From: Tridacna crocea
Taxonomy: Eukaryota > Mollusca > Bivalvia > Cardiida > Cardiidae
Length of the DNA stretch: 64,000 bases
Direction of reading: 5' to 3'
Assembly: GCA_943736015.1 (NCBI GenBank)
Contig: OX031065.1
Location: 14,413,427 to 14,477,426, forward strand
The translations under genes were made by a program, and so were the position numbers. Below, one piece after another: positions 43,101 through 47,745 of the stretch (position 1 is the stretch's first letter; each line of letters begins with the position of its first letter). The notes under the pieces were generated by a model. The model was not told where the DNA came from, ran no database searches, and saw nothing but the letters and a program-made list of their open reading frames with translations.

Positions 43101-45180
43101 AACGACATAATCTTGGACTGGTCCAAACTGAAGGATTTTCAGACAAAAAAAAGAAAAATTAATGCGGTTCAAAGATTAAAACTTGCTCTTGGGGGGTAGA
43201 AAAAAATCGCAGGAAAAGGGGAAATGCTGGTGACCATCATTTCTCCTTTTTCCACAATGATTTCAGGAGGCTTTTTTCTCACAGCCATGAAAACTTCAGA
43301 TTGTTTGGTAAAGAATTAACATTGCCTAAAGTTACCGTAAAGGTTTGCCGATTATATAATTTAGGTGTGAATTAGCAAGCATTACAGTCCCTTTTGTGAT
43401 AACTCATCATTTACGGCTAGAAAGTATCCTCGCCATGCAGATATTCAATCCCTTACCATATAATTCGTGGTATTTACAACCTGGAAGAAAAAGACTGATA
43501 CAACACAAAGTGTTGGAAAATTCGAGATGCTGATGAAACAAAATCCTGTTTTTGAGTCTGGTACTTTTATAATATTCAAATCCTTTGGATTTGGACCGGT
43601 CCAAATTTCTTTCTTTTGGTAGAGATTTAAATTACAACCTACTGAGCGTAATACACTCTTGAATACTTTAGTTCTTTGATTTAACTCTTCCATAATTAAC
43701 AGTTAATGCAAACCGTCGAAGGCCTAATTTCCCCGAAAGGATTATTTTAACAAAAAATGTGAGTGATTTGGTCTATGCCTTTCACTTTTTTCACCCTTTT
43801 CTTTTTCCCATTTTAAAAAGAAATTAGATTTGAATCAATGTATGATCGGCTAAGATAAAGGCTATTCATTTTTGGAATGATGCAACCTTGACACCCGACG
43901 ATAGGTCGTAATATCTGCTTGGTGTATATCCAGCAGAATAATCACAATTTTAGGACTGTTATGGTTCGTCTACATGCGTCTTATAGGAGGTCATCAACGA
44001 AATCCCTGATTTTGAATCACAAAGTTGGGGAAGCGTCTTATAAGCGAAGGCGTCTTATAGTCGAGCATATACGGTACATAAACCATTCAGGGTCAGTTTA
44101 TTAATTTTTTTCCAATAAATAGATTTTCCTGTCTAAATCCTTTTAATACGCTTTAAGTCTTCTAACCTATACAAATTTTCTGCCCCATTCCTCATTCTAA
44201 GTTCTCTGTTGATTTCATCATTTAACTTAGACCTTCTCTTTTGCAACTTTCCTCTGGCTGTAGATATCAGTGGATCAGATCCCTAAAAATTAAAAGGTAA
44301 AAGAAGAAAATACAAGTAAAACAAATAATGTTTCTTCATATATTCTGAGAGAGAGAACTAGACAGACAGACAGACAGACAGAAAGACAAATACACTATCA
44401 GAAAGACAGACAGAGTACATATTCAGCTCTTCCGTCAGAACTTGAATACATTAAAATGTTTCCATGGGAGATACATGAACTGAAACATCCTCCAGTATAA
44501 TTCTGCTATATTCTAACCCTCTACCGCATAATCCTAGTTTTAATGATCCTGAAGAAATGGCTTTTGGGACAGTTTGCAAGGAAAAGGAGAAAATGCTGGT
44601 AACCAGGATTTTTTTCCTTTTCCCACAAGGTTTCCTACACTTTCAAGGACAGTTACAATCATTTCAGCAAAATATAAAGTGTTGTCTGCTAAATTAATGC
44701 TTTCAATTTGGACCATTCTAAAGTTTTGTTGTCTTGAAAAGAGTTAATAATAAAACGCGATCGAAGTTCTTCTCAGAGCACTTGTTAAAAAAAAAACACC
44801 AGTCGACCATATATTTCAGAATCCCGAAATCCTGTTGAAAAATATAAGAAAAGGACAAAACACTTTAAAAGGAACGTCGTAAAGTATCCGGATACTAGTT
44901 TATCCGAACAAATAACTAATCTGAGATATATTAGTCAAAGTTCGACTAAAATGGGCCTCTTTAAGATAATCTTCTATCTTGTGGGACAATTTTCAGTTCT
45001 AAACATACTCTTTGCACTACAGAACCTTTAACTAGCTGATGATACGTGTTCTGCATCTGAGCAAGTGAAATTGAGTTTTGTGTGTGCCAGCAGTGGCATG
45101 ACACTAACCTTTCGACATTTCGTGTCAGCCAGATGATCTTCATTTAGTTTAGAATCATCAATCATGTTTTGTATCTCCAT
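21749..45180 (-). CDS. RHPN2: Rhophilin, Rho GTPase effector (HR1-BRO1-PDZ), 15 coding exons
   Basis: Complete minus-strand gene model. Joining the exons listed below gives 2022 nt: 673 residues plus stop, against about 690 in vertebrate RHPN2. Residues about 30-105 form an HR1 (REM-1) coiled coil, the type that binds GTP-bound Rho; about 110-455 form a BRO1 banana domain (YDSLTGVP, FEKGCVLFN and IPFSWLCMAQVK are close to human); about 505-585 form a PDZ domain with GFGF as carboxylate-binding loop. The family is a cytoplasmic scaffold linking Rho signalling to actin and endosomal proteins; that role is from family knowledge. The start is chosen because an in-frame TGA lies three codons upstream. 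A non-coding first exon cannot be excluded. Invertebrates usually have one rhophilin, so the symbol means orthologue of RHPN1/RHPN2, not specifically RHPN2. Introns are packed with MITEs. Confidence 0.96.
22175..23755. mobile_element. P2 MITE split by element V
   Basis: Left part TTAACCCTTTACTCCATAG with a fully paired stem (TGGCAAAAGGTGAAATTGCT and complement). Right part, after the 1352-bp insert, ends GCCTTATGGGGTAAAGGG-TTAA. Removing the insert restores the TTTGCTGCT..GGTAAAGGG order seen in the intact P2 at 28415-28648. Confidence 0.85.
22352..23703. mobile_element. Element V: TA-flanked, Tigger/pogo-like TIRs, non-autonomous
   Basis: TA-CAGTCGAAACTGTCTTAAGC on the left; TCAGATTCGACTG-TA on the right, the inverted repeat CAGTCGAA being exact at both ends. 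A TA duplication and CAGT-type termini are typical of pogo/Tigger elements. Subterminal GGCTGCTTAA / TGACCGCTAA motifs also recur. 1352 bp with only a 60-codon frame (22817-22999), so no transposase. It sits in rhophilin intron 14. Confidence 0.75.
23752..23955 (-). mobile_element. P MITE, degraded
   Basis: Shares TTAA with the preceding P2. ATCTTTTACAACAGAATTCC, AAAGCCTTTTGAAAACATTG; the stem is poor. Confidence 0.65.
23996..24072. mobile_element. Family T MITE fragment
   Basis: TTATTTATTGTGCCTCATAA ... AACAATAAACCATGATAG matches one arm of the element at 31652-31788. Confidence 0.65.
24085..24313 (-). mobile_element. P MITE
   Basis: TTAACCCATTACCACACAAT ... TTTGGTAATGGG-TTAA; apex CTGGTAACCAG. 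Confidence 0.93.
24496..24723 (+). mobile_element. P MITE 16 nt from the exon 14 donor
   Basis: TTGACCCTGTACCAAACGAC ... TTTGGTAAAGGG-TTAG, perfect stem around CTGGTTACCAG. The exon 14 donor GT is at 24740-24739, so the hairpin begins almost immediately inside the intron. Confidence 0.9.
24741..24890 (-). CDS. RHPN2: Rhophilin exon 14: start of PDZ
   Basis: Acceptor TTTCAG, donor GTAGGT, 150 nt, phase 0-0. Residues 499-548: GPISIFNAKNHWTAPRTV then GFGFSVRGDSPVKVADIEPG. The GFGF loop and the R-G-D after it are the ligand-binding strand of a PDZ. Confidence 0.96.
24948..25460 (-). mobile_element. SINE-2 copy interrupted by a P MITE
   Basis: GCAGCTATCCATGCTTTCAT to 25027, then the P element, then TACTGGCTGCTTTCCCACAT and CCTCGGAAAGAAATTGGCC from 25253. 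The P element inserted after the SINE. Confidence 0.68.
25028..25252 (+). mobile_element. P MITE inserted in SINE-2
   Basis: TTAACTCTTCACCAAACAGC ... GTGTGGTAAAGGG-TTAA. Confidence 0.9.
25481..25669. mobile_element. Family S hairpin MITE
   Basis: GGGCCAGTATTCACCGACC on the left is the inverse of GGTTGGTGAATACAGGCCC on the right. Inside, CAGCTTCTGATTGGCTAA pairs with TTAGCTAATCAGAAGCTG around CCATGG. Confidence 0.85.
26044..26182. repeat. Dispersed repeat ending in TACCCC, shorter copy
   Basis: AGAGCTGTCACTAAATC, ACTTAATACCCCCCCCCC, GACAGACAGGCTGATGCCAG. A poly-C run at about 26071-26080. Confidence 0.6.
26425..26640 (-). mobile_element. P MITE fused to a tRNA-like tail, copy 1
   Basis: CTCTTTACCACACAAACCCG on the left, good stem. 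The A-arm ends at TTATTTTGTCGGCCGC and is replaced by AGGTGCTAACCATTAGAGC and ACATGATTAGCACAAATTA. On the minus strand that tail reads TCTAATGGTTAGCACC, like a tRNA A-box. Confidence 0.75.
26641..26838 (-). repeat. Tandem repeat of the P/tRNA-like fusion, copy 2
   Basis: The A-arm half and the GTGCTAACCACTGGAGCACA tail of the previous entry are repeated, with the stem reduced (CATTGTGGGAAAAGTAG, CAACAATCTTTTCTACC). Confidence 0.7.
26963..27113 (-). CDS. RHPN2: Rhophilin exon 13: BRO1-PDZ linker
   Basis: Acceptor CCAACAG, donor GTGAGT, 151 nt. Residues 448-498: SVSKFSTLEEEDDFTEIHTA then IVAPISPEFTKVKVQEIFHK, matching the human EEDDLLNLIDAP..LPQFSKLTVTDFFQKL region. Confidence 0.95.
27311..27423 (+). 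mobile_element. P MITE, right half only
   Basis: Begins at the apex (GGTTACCAGCATTTTCT) and ends GTGTGGTAATGGG-TTAA. The breakpoint is at the palindrome tip. Confidence 0.82.
27561..27787 (+). mobile_element. P MITE
   Basis: TTAATTCATTACCAAACGAC ... GTGTGGTAATGAG-TTAA; apex CTGCTTACCAG. Confidence 0.9.
27855..28094 (+). mobile_element. P MITE, ends worn
   Basis: CACCCTTTATCACACAACAA ... GTGTGGTAAAGGGTAAA. It ends about 28 nt from the exon 12 donor. Confidence 0.8.
28123..28243 (-). CDS. RHPN2: Rhophilin exon 12: end of BRO1
   Basis: Acceptor CTTTACAG, donor GTAAGA, 121 nt, phase 1 to 2. Residues 408-447, including KEALICHEEGLRLHDMCKQL, matching the human RRAMAHHEESVREASLCKKL helix. Confidence 0.96.
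28269..28767. mobile_element. Family R MITE interrupted by P2
   Basis: Left end GTGACCTGTCACATGG, internal TGACCAGGGTCGACACTT, right end CCCTTTTTGCATAACGGATC. Removing the P2 at 28415-28648 leaves about 265 bp, close to the 248 bp of the intact R copy. The left end is 24 nt upstream of the exon 12 acceptor. Confidence 0.75.
28415..28648. mobile_element. P2-subfamily MITE
   Basis: TTAACCCTTTACTCCACAG ... CAGGTAAAGGG-TTAA; apex TTGCTCGTAACGAGCAA. The clearest uninterrupted P2 in the gene region. Confidence 0.92.
28773..29006 (+). mobile_element. P MITE
   Basis: TTAACTCCTTACCAAATGAC ... TTTGTAAAGGG-TTAA. Confidence 0.9.
29092..29307 (+). mobile_element. P MITE, degraded
   Basis: CAACCCTTCACCAACTTGAC; stem GAAACGTTGTAGGAAAAGG; right TTAA shared with the next copy. 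Confidence 0.72.
29304..29533 (-). mobile_element. P MITE
   Basis: TTAACCCATTACCAAACAAT ... TTTGGTAAAGAG-TTAA; apex CTGGTAACCAG. Confidence 0.92.
29640..29885. repeat. Dispersed repeat scraps (CAGGCTGATC type)
   Basis: CCTCCGCAGGCTGATCAAAG, CTGCATAGGCTGATCCAAG and AAAAGCCTCTTTTTACATG. Related scraps are at 20755-20825, 27465-27520 and 39128-39200. Confidence 0.45.
29909..30025 (-). CDS. RHPN2: Rhophilin exon 11: BRO1
   Basis: Acceptor CTGGTACAG, donor GTAAAT, 117 nt, phase 1-1. Residues 369-407: DKVTELVSGLSRCEEGEED and FDDRKQLG. The loop is acidic where human RHPN2 has LYDHMPEG. Confidence 0.93.
30150..30379 (-). mobile_element. P MITE
   Basis: TTTACTCTTTCCCAAACAAT ... TTGGGTAAAGGG-TTAA; apex CTGGTAACCAG. 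Confidence 0.88.
30376..30509 (-). mobile_element. P MITE, A-arm half
   Basis: Starts at the shared TTAA directly with the right stem arm (GTCCTTTTCCCACAATGTAC) and ends TGTGTGGGAAAGGGCTTA. The left half is missing. Confidence 0.7.
30697..30902 (+). mobile_element. P MITE, degraded
   Basis: CGACCCTTTGCCACAAGAAT; apex CCGGTTACCAG. Confidence 0.7.
30896..31132 (-). mobile_element. P MITE
   Basis: ATAACTCTTTGCCACAAGAT ... TTTGGGCAAGAG-TTAA. A GGTTACCAG apex is flanked by a worn stem. Confidence 0.82.
31156..31360 (+). mobile_element. P MITE lacking the right stem arm
   Basis: TTAACTTTTTACGACACAGC; the left stem ends at AAATGCCAG and jumps to TTTCAAAAGACTTC. Right end TAAAGGG-TTAA. It cannot fold into the family hairpin. 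Confidence 0.8.
31450..31606 (-). CDS. RHPN2: Rhophilin exon 10: BRO1 core
   Basis: Acceptor CTTTGCAG, donor GTGAGC, 157 nt, phase 0 to 1. Residues 317-368: VKDYIPFSWLCMAQVKTEYY and ALANHHIADALLDQP. Highly like human VKENIPYSWASLACVKAHHY..LAHYFTAILL. Confidence 0.97.
31652..31788. mobile_element. Family T hairpin MITE
   Basis: TATTGTGGTTTATTGTCC on the left and ACTATAAACCACAATA on the right. Subterminal GTGAGTTATGAGGCA pairs with TGCCTCGTAACTCAC. Confidence 0.85.
32297..32525 (-). mobile_element. P MITE
   Basis: TTAACCCATTTCCACACAAT ... TTTGGTAATGAG-TTAA; stem paired around TGTTAACCAGC. Confidence 0.9.
32522..32650 (-). mobile_element. P MITE, degraded
   Basis: Shared TTAA, CTGTTTACTACACAATCC, then GGCTTTTGAAAACACTGGAG; the right half fades out. 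Confidence 0.6.
32757..32985 (+). mobile_element. P MITE
   Basis: TTAATCTTTTACCACACAAC ... GTGTGGTACAGGG-TTAA; perfect stem around CTGGTTACCAG. Confidence 0.93.
33109..33204 (-). CDS. RHPN2: Rhophilin exon 9: BRO1
   Basis: Acceptor TATTTGCAG, donor GTATGT, 96 nt, phase 0-0. Residues 285-316: SQAQECVYQSLTLGGVSQG then FCIAQEAS, matching human LAQAQESVFEKISLPG..VAQEAA. Confidence 0.96.
33241..33410. mobile_element. P MITE fragments
   Basis: GATAACCAGCATTTCTAC stem piece followed by an A-arm-like piece (CCTCTTTACCAGATCACAAA). Confidence 0.5.
33411..33788 (-). mobile_element. Composite of P MITE pieces
   Basis: One B-arm start (TTAACTCTTTACCACACAG), three right-stem segments (CCAGCATTTTCTCC, TCAGCATTTTTCTCC, AGTAGCATTTTCTCC) and one A-arm end (TCGTTTGGTAATGGGTTTA). 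It looks like repeated unequal exchange within the stem. Confidence 0.7.
33789..34205. other. No gene recognised (rhophilin intron 8)
   Basis: AT-rich, no repeat match seen within the window. Confidence 0.4.
34210..34404 (+). mobile_element. P MITE, degraded
   Basis: Left stem CATTGTGGGAAAAGGAG is intact, right arm worn (TTATCACGATGCTTTC); ends GGTAAAGGGCTAAC. Confidence 0.65.
34448..34676 (+). mobile_element. P MITE
   Basis: TTAACCCATTACCACACAGC ... GTAAAGGA-TTAA. Confidence 0.9.
34881..35456 (+). CDS. Unidentified 191-codon ORF inside rhophilin intron 8, opposite strand
   Basis: The longest open frame in the window and repeat-free. Not recognised. The N-terminal half is acidic and Asn/Thr/Glu-rich. 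Residues about 110-135 are Gly/Asp/His-rich with several Cys (HQGGDPHGGDGCDTGNRFCC). The C-terminus is basic (KVKKMKKSKSFVNQFRRCL). No signal peptide or membrane segment is evident. A stop lies nine codons upstream in frame, but an acceptor-like CTTCTACCACAG ends one base before the ATG, so it could be the last exon of a gene whose other exons I cannot see. By eye it is less AT-rich than its surroundings, which favours coding origin. Alternatives: a processed pseudogene or chance. Confidence 0.4.
   Translation: MLENSSENLATPTEWEVTAVRFVTSTKYYFQVDENFNSQYDGLINSTENAEEILTGPEKAFDDDTNQQPVSEVVGSDKIPTKNDSDDPGTCSRNFCSDKSGGEIDGTITGQRIHQGGDPHGGDGCDTGNRFCCPSDVDGFELPHGGLSRKHNCLSSFKQEIKPVTDQKVKKMKKSKSFVNQFRRCLPIGQH
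35552..35777 (+). mobile_element. P MITE
   Basis: TGAACTCTTTACCAAACAAC ... GTGTGGTAAAAAGTTTAA. Left stem shortened (AAAATGTGAGAAAAGGAG). Confidence 0.85.
36086..36322 (-). mobile_element. P MITE, right half worn, 16 nt from the exon 8 donor
   Basis: TTAACCCATTACCACACAAT, left stem GAAAACATAGAGGGAAAAAG, truncated at GCTGGTTACC; the right half is poor but ends GGAACAGG-TTAA at 36322. Confidence 0.75.
36341..36490 (-). CDS. RHPN2: Rhophilin exon 8: BRO1
   Basis: Acceptor CACTACAG, donor GTATGA, 150 nt, phase 0-0. Residues 235-284: DGLRRAIHYFEMAGGAFRYL then HAPSMDMQPQTLTMLVQLMM. Matches human ESAIDAFQRAAGVLNYL..THTPSYDMSPAMLSVLVKMM. MITEs lie within 20 nt on each side. Confidence 0.97.
36508..36700. 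mobile_element. Family Q hairpin MITE (best copy)
   Basis: TCAGAGCTCCAGACAGAGGT on the left and CTCTTATCTGGAGCTCTGA on the right, flanked by TGTA on both sides (36504-36507, 36701-36704). Central palindrome GTACTCACTAGAATCGTCTC pairs with GAGACGATTC-type sequence. It starts 16 nt from the exon 8 acceptor AG. Confidence 0.9.
36733..36952 (-). mobile_element. P MITE, degraded
   Basis: CCTTCACCGTATAATCCGG; stem CATATTAGGAAAATGAG around GGCCACCAGC; A-arm on the right. Confidence 0.7.
37039..37171. mobile_element. P MITE with two B-arms, stem reduced
   Basis: TTAACACCTCACAACTCC with ATGATCTTTAGGAAG on the left and CTTCAGGGTCATCCAAAC, GCATGGTAAAGGG-TTAA on the right. Both ends are B-type, so this is a symmetric B-B' form. 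Confidence 0.65.
37275..37440 (-). mobile_element. P MITE remnant
   Basis: AACCCTGAGGAGCATACC, CACAATGTGGAGAAATAGAG, CTGGTTAACAGC; weak right arm. Confidence 0.5.
37550..37658 (-). CDS. RHPN2: Rhophilin exon 7: BRO1 signature
   Basis: Acceptor CTTGCCTGCAG, donor GTAAGA, 109 nt, phase 2 to 0. Residues 198-234: YDSLTGVPNIQKTLTFEKGC then VLFNIGSLYTQLACR. This Y-x-S-L-T-G...EK...LFN...YTQ segment is the most conserved part of BRO1 proteins. Confidence 0.98.
37831..38045 (-). mobile_element. P MITE (CCCTTTCCC subtype)
   Basis: TTAACCCTTTCCCAAACTAT ... TTTGGGAAAGGG-CTAA. Confidence 0.85.
38096..38307 (+). mobile_element. P3-subfamily MITE
   Basis: TTAACCCTTTCCCAAATGAC ... GTTTGGGAATGGG-TTAA; apex TTGCTCATTACGAGCAA, as at 18034. 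Confidence 0.9.
38372..38547. mobile_element. P MITE with two B-arms
   Basis: Left CCTTTACCTCACAATTCCC and CAACAACCCTGAATATGAAG; right CTATGGGGCATTAAATCTTG and TTTGGTAAAAGG. Both outer arms are B-type, the reciprocal of the A-A' form at the array junctions. Confidence 0.68.
38564..38770. mobile_element. Family U hairpin MITE
   Basis: GGCCCCATTTCACCAAGGTA on the left, TTGAAATGGGGCC on the right. Inside, GGCATTAATCTGCCA pairs with TGGCAGATTAATGCC. Confidence 0.87.
38941..39065 (-). CDS. RHPN2: Rhophilin exon 6: BRO1
   Basis: Acceptor TGCTTACAG, donor GTAGTA, 125 nt, phase 0 to 2. Residues 157-197: TPQRNDTGVELLMEYYNQLY then FLEKRFFPPDRRVPIMFH. Human has TPSRDEAGVELLMTYFIQLGFVESRFFPP. Confidence 0.97.
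39128..39200. repeat. Dispersed repeat scrap (CAGGCTGATCC type)
   Basis: GTGCAGTCTGCACAGGCTG with an internal short palindrome; similar to 20755 and 29640-29885. Confidence 0.45.
39405..39482 (-). CDS. RHPN2: Rhophilin exon 5: BRO1 start
   Basis: Acceptor TTTCTTCCAG, donor GTATGT, 78 nt, phase 0-0. Residues 131-156: DFISEHYSENADDYNTEIQD then LHELRM, matching human DFILEHYSEDGYLYEDEIADLMDLR. Confidence 0.97.
39506..39735 (-). mobile_element. P MITE, right half worn, 21 nt upstream of the exon 5 acceptor
   Basis: TTAACTCTTTAACACACAAT; stem TTTTATGGGAAAGGAAG. The left TTAA is in the region where the intron 4 branch point is expected. Confidence 0.75.
39766..39998 (+). mobile_element. P MITE
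   Basis: TTAACTCTCTACCACAAAAG ... GCATGGTAAAGGA-TTAA; worn stem. Confidence 0.82.
40243..40470 (+). mobile_element. P MITE, degraded
   Basis: AATTAGCTCCTGACCACACA; left stem TTTTGGGAAAAGGAG, right arm partly deleted (GGTTACTCAATTCC). Confidence 0.68.
40530..40602 (-). CDS. RHPN2: Rhophilin exon 4: HR1-BRO1 linker
   Basis: Acceptor TTTTTATAG, donor GTTTGT, 73 nt, phase 2 to 0. Residues 106-130: MIPLGLKETKDIDFKVTIK, matching human LIPLGLKETKDVDFAVVLK. Confidence 0.97.
40638..40735. mobile_element. Family Q half element
   Basis: TCAGAGCTCCAGATAAGAGG through GGGTACTCATTAGAATTG, stopping at the palindrome centre. It lies 33 nt upstream of the exon 4 acceptor. Confidence 0.82.
40834..41062 (-). 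mobile_element. P MITE
   Basis: TTAACCCTTTACCACACAAT ... CTGGAAAAGGG-TTAA; apex CTGGTAACCAG. Confidence 0.93.
41123..41354 (+). mobile_element. P MITE
   Basis: TTAACCTATTACCAAACAGC ... GAGTGGTAATGGG-TTAA. The stem has matched AAAAAATGC/GCATTTTTT changes. It ends 41 nt from the exon 3 donor. Confidence 0.93.
41398..41526 (-). CDS. RHPN2: Rhophilin exon 3: HR1 second half
   Basis: Acceptor TATTTCAG, donor GTAGCT, 129 nt, phase 2-2. Residues 63-105: NKRLKELVSVELLFFNSNIQ then LLKEEVSELNSSVQIYQ. Human has REQVRLELSFVNSDLQMLKEELEGLN. Heptad-like leucines fit an HR1 coiled coil. Confidence 0.97.
41855..42084 (+). mobile_element. P MITE
   Basis: TTAACCCTTTACCAAACGAC ... GTGTGGCAAAGTTTTAA. Confidence 0.9.
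43087..43319 (+). mobile_element. P MITE inside element W
   Basis: TTAACTCTTTACCGAACGAC ... TTTGGTAAAGAA-TTAA; worn stem. Confidence 0.82.
43447..43632 (-). mobile_element. P MITE, degraded, inside element W
   Basis: CAATCCCTTACCATATAATT on the left, TTTGGACCGGTCC and TTTTGGTAGAGATTTAA on the right; the stem is nearly lost. Confidence 0.65.
44167..44282 (-). CDS. RHPN2: Rhophilin exon 2: HR1 first half
   Basis: Acceptor TAATTTTTAG, donor GTTAGA, 116 nt, phase 0 to 2. Residues 25-63: GKLQKRRSKLNDEINREL then RMRNGAENL. Human has SKLQNQRAALNQQILKAVRMRTGAENL. Confidence 0.97.
44361..44391. repeat. (GACA)n microsatellite
   Basis: TAGACAGACAGACAGACAGA and on, in intron 1. Confidence 0.9.
44514..44747 (-). 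mobile_element. P MITE
   Basis: CTAACCCTCTACCGCATAAT ... TTGAAAAGAG-TTAA; right stem has extra T run. Confidence 0.82.
45109..45180 (-). CDS. RHPN2: Rhophilin exon 1: start codon and N-terminus
   Basis: ATG at 45180-45178; in-frame TGA three codons before it. 24 codons, then donor GTTAGT. The peptide (MEIQNMIDDSKLNEDHLADT) is not conserved, as expected for rhophilin N-termini, so this exon is supported by frame, donor and position rather than by similarity. A second in-frame ATG at residue 6 is possible. Confidence 0.78.
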
Positions 45181-45909
45181 CCTGTTTCACGTCACCATTC
45201 TCTTTTCACTCCGTGTTTTCTTGATTAAAAACTTTAAAAACTTTACACATCAGAAACCTGTTGACAACATGTTAATCTTTTTCAGGAAAAGTGTTAATCA
45301 ATAAATGTACTCACTTTCCTAAGTTGTCATTAGCAAAAACGGGAAGCATTTTCGGATAGTATAAAGATCAAGATTAGACTACACATATCGTGCATTCTGA
45401 TCTGTGGAATTTACTTTTTCTGCTTGTATATTCATGCCTGTATGATAAAAATCTGCTCTAACTTCAGTGAATTGTATTTTCTGCGTCGAAAAGAGGTACA
45501 AATTATCTAAACTTTGACTTTAGAGCCTATAGTTTGATGCTGAAAAAAAAATCACTTAAAACGCTGCAAGGTGCATTGGCATCAAGGTGTTCTGGGCAAA
45601 AATCGGCACCTTTTATTTGCCAGCTTTTGTGCAAAATTATGTAATATCCCGTAAATCAGATCGTGTCTTTTCCAACTGCCTGTGAACTGTCTCAGGACCG
45701 TGTGCCATGAGCAACCCGCACCTAAAGAGACGCACATGTACGTGGTTTTCGTAGGAATCACAATTACCTAATTTCCAAAAACTCAAATTTTAGCCATGAT
45801 AACAAGTTGCCATCAGATTGTTTTATGGCTTGTGGATTTTCCTACAGAAATTAGGGTCCGTCGTAGTCACAGACCATTCTAGTAATTAATATAATATTAA
45901 TCTTATGCT
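45181..45909. other. 5' flank of rhophilin, no gene recognised
   Basis: Expected to hold the 5' UTR and promoter of rhophilin on the minus strand. I see no convincing TATA-initiator pair or other gene. Confidence 0.35.
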
Positions 45910-47745
45910 GAAGAATTCAGTGATATTAATTGGAGAACTCAGTCTACTAATGCAAACCCAGAAAAATTCACTGTAAAGTTTTTAGTTATCGTGCAATCTG
46001 AGTCATTTCTATACAAACATGTAAAGAACCCGATAAGGCAGAAAACGGGGAATAAACCTAGCATCCTTGACTTAATATTTACAAACGAAGAAACTATATG
46101 ATAGATAGTGTTTAAATGCTCCATTTGGAAAAAGAATGATCATCAGATTTTAGAATTTCAAACAACATTTTGAAATAGTAAGTATTCGAATTCAGATAAT
46201 TCAAGGCTAAGACTGAACTATTTTAGTAACAGTATTATTCTTTGACAGGTTTGATGTTTCTATGTACACAAGTTATTTATCTTCTTAACATGTAATGACA
46301 CTTCGTTAGCACGTCGTTAGCACGGTATGTTATATAACATCCCATGTTCTTGTCTTTTGCAAATATGCCTTACAATATTTACAAATCAACCCATGATAAA
46401 TCGTGACTATTATTGTATGTCATTGTTGTATTGTCATGATGAGGTACTGTATGCACAAATCGTAAATAAATCTATGTCTGTGTCTATGTCTTTAAAGGAG
46501 ATTACGACAAAATCAATTCAAAATTGACCATCATCGATTGGGAACCGGAATTCATACATGCCAATATTGAATCTGCTTGGCAGAAGTTAGCCGATAAGAC
46601 TCAACAAATAAGAAGAGACAACATACCGGTGAACAACTTAAAGCACAAACAAAACAATACGCCATGGGTGAATGCTGATGTTCTAAAGGCAGTAAGAAAA
46701 GAACAAGATGAAAGAAATACAAGTACTGTAAAAACAACCCTAAATATGCAGAGATACAACAATTCTAAGTACACTGCATCACTGAAAGTGAAAGAAGCCA
46801 AAAGAAGATGTGAAAAAAAAAAAAAGCTATTAATATAAAATCAAATCCGAAGGTATTCTGGAAATTAATTCAATCTAAAACTAAGGTAAAAGAAGAAATT
46901 CCATGTTTGAGGGATGATCAAGGAGACATCGTGACTAATAATTCTAGAAAAGCAGAACTTTTAAATATCTTTTTTAAAAACGTGTTCATAGAAGAAACAC
47001 TAGATGATATTCCTGATTTCCCTACGAGAACAGACCAAGTGTTGAGCATGGTGGCATTCACTGAAGATACTATAACAAAAACAACATTTAGAATCTCTTG
47101 GTGAAAATAAAAGCGTAGGACCTAATGATCTCCATCCCAAAATTCTAAAAGAAACTGCAAAAACACTTTCCAAACCTATTTCAATACTGTTCACAAAATC
47201 CTTTGATGAAATGGAAATTCCACAAATATGGAAAATGCAAATGTCACCTCTCTCCATAAAAAAGAATAAAAAAAATTATGTCAAAAATTATCGTCCAGTT
47301 AGTTTGACTTCAATATTATGCAAAATTATGGAGAAAATAATTAGGGATAAAATCATGAAACATATCCATGGAGGAAAATCAGCTTTTCAAAACAAACCAG
47401 CATGGTTTTAGGAAAGGAAAGTCCTGTGTTACGCAATTATTAGAAACAATTAATGATTGGACAGACAATATAGACAAAGGGGATGGCACAGATATAATTT
47501 ATCTAGATTTCCAGAAGGCCTTCGATACTGTTCATCATCCAAGATTAATAGAGTTAAGGGATTCAGGGGAAACTTCTTGGATGGATCAATAGCTTTTTGA
47601 CAGGTAGGGCACAGAGAGTTGTTTTAAATGGAACAACTTCTAAACAGTTGACCGTAACTAACCTAGCCTATGTTCTGCAGTTAACCGTAGTTTTGGAAGA
47701 TCAACGTTTCTTCATAGATGACTTGCCAGAGAAACAAATGTCAAT
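45910..47745 (+). pseudogene. Broken non-LTR retrotransposon (endonuclease C-terminus and reverse transcriptase)
   Basis: From 45916 the translation SDINWRTQ.. and SILDLIFTNEE is the C-terminal part of an apurinic-type endonuclease (GDxN-W, LDLxFTN). From 46490 a connector (INSKLTIIDWE, PWVNADVLKAVRKEQ), and from 46840 reverse transcriptase: VFWKLIQSKTK, SVGPNDLHPKILKE, NYRPVSLTSILCKIMEK, HGFRKGKSCVTQLLE and IIYLDFQKAFDTVHH, then RAQRVVLNG. Frames shift at about 46835, 47100, 47400 and 47590, with an in-frame TGA near 46100, and 46180-46480 looks inserted. The catalytic Y-x-D-D region is absent because the copy is cut off at 47745 by half a P MITE. CR1/L2/Jockey-like by motif style; clade uncertain. 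Confidence 0.88.

Larger units (their letters stand above)
42398..44074. mobile_element. Element W: TA-flanked, CCGTATATGCTCGACTATAA TIRs
   Basis: Inverted repeats of 25 bp, identical as read, begin CCGTATATGCTCGACTATAA and are flanked by TA (42396-42397, 44075-44076). Inner copies of GCGTCTTATA lie near the right end (43977, 44033, 44051). 1677 bp, no transposase frame; it carries two P elements. Fills most of rhophilin intron 2. A TA target suggests a Tc1/mariner-pogo type, but the superfamily is not settled. Confidence 0.75.

Noticed and set aside
46552-47257. Minus-strand ORFs over the retrotransposon
   Set aside because: Antisense shadows of the endonuclease/reverse transcriptase remnant.
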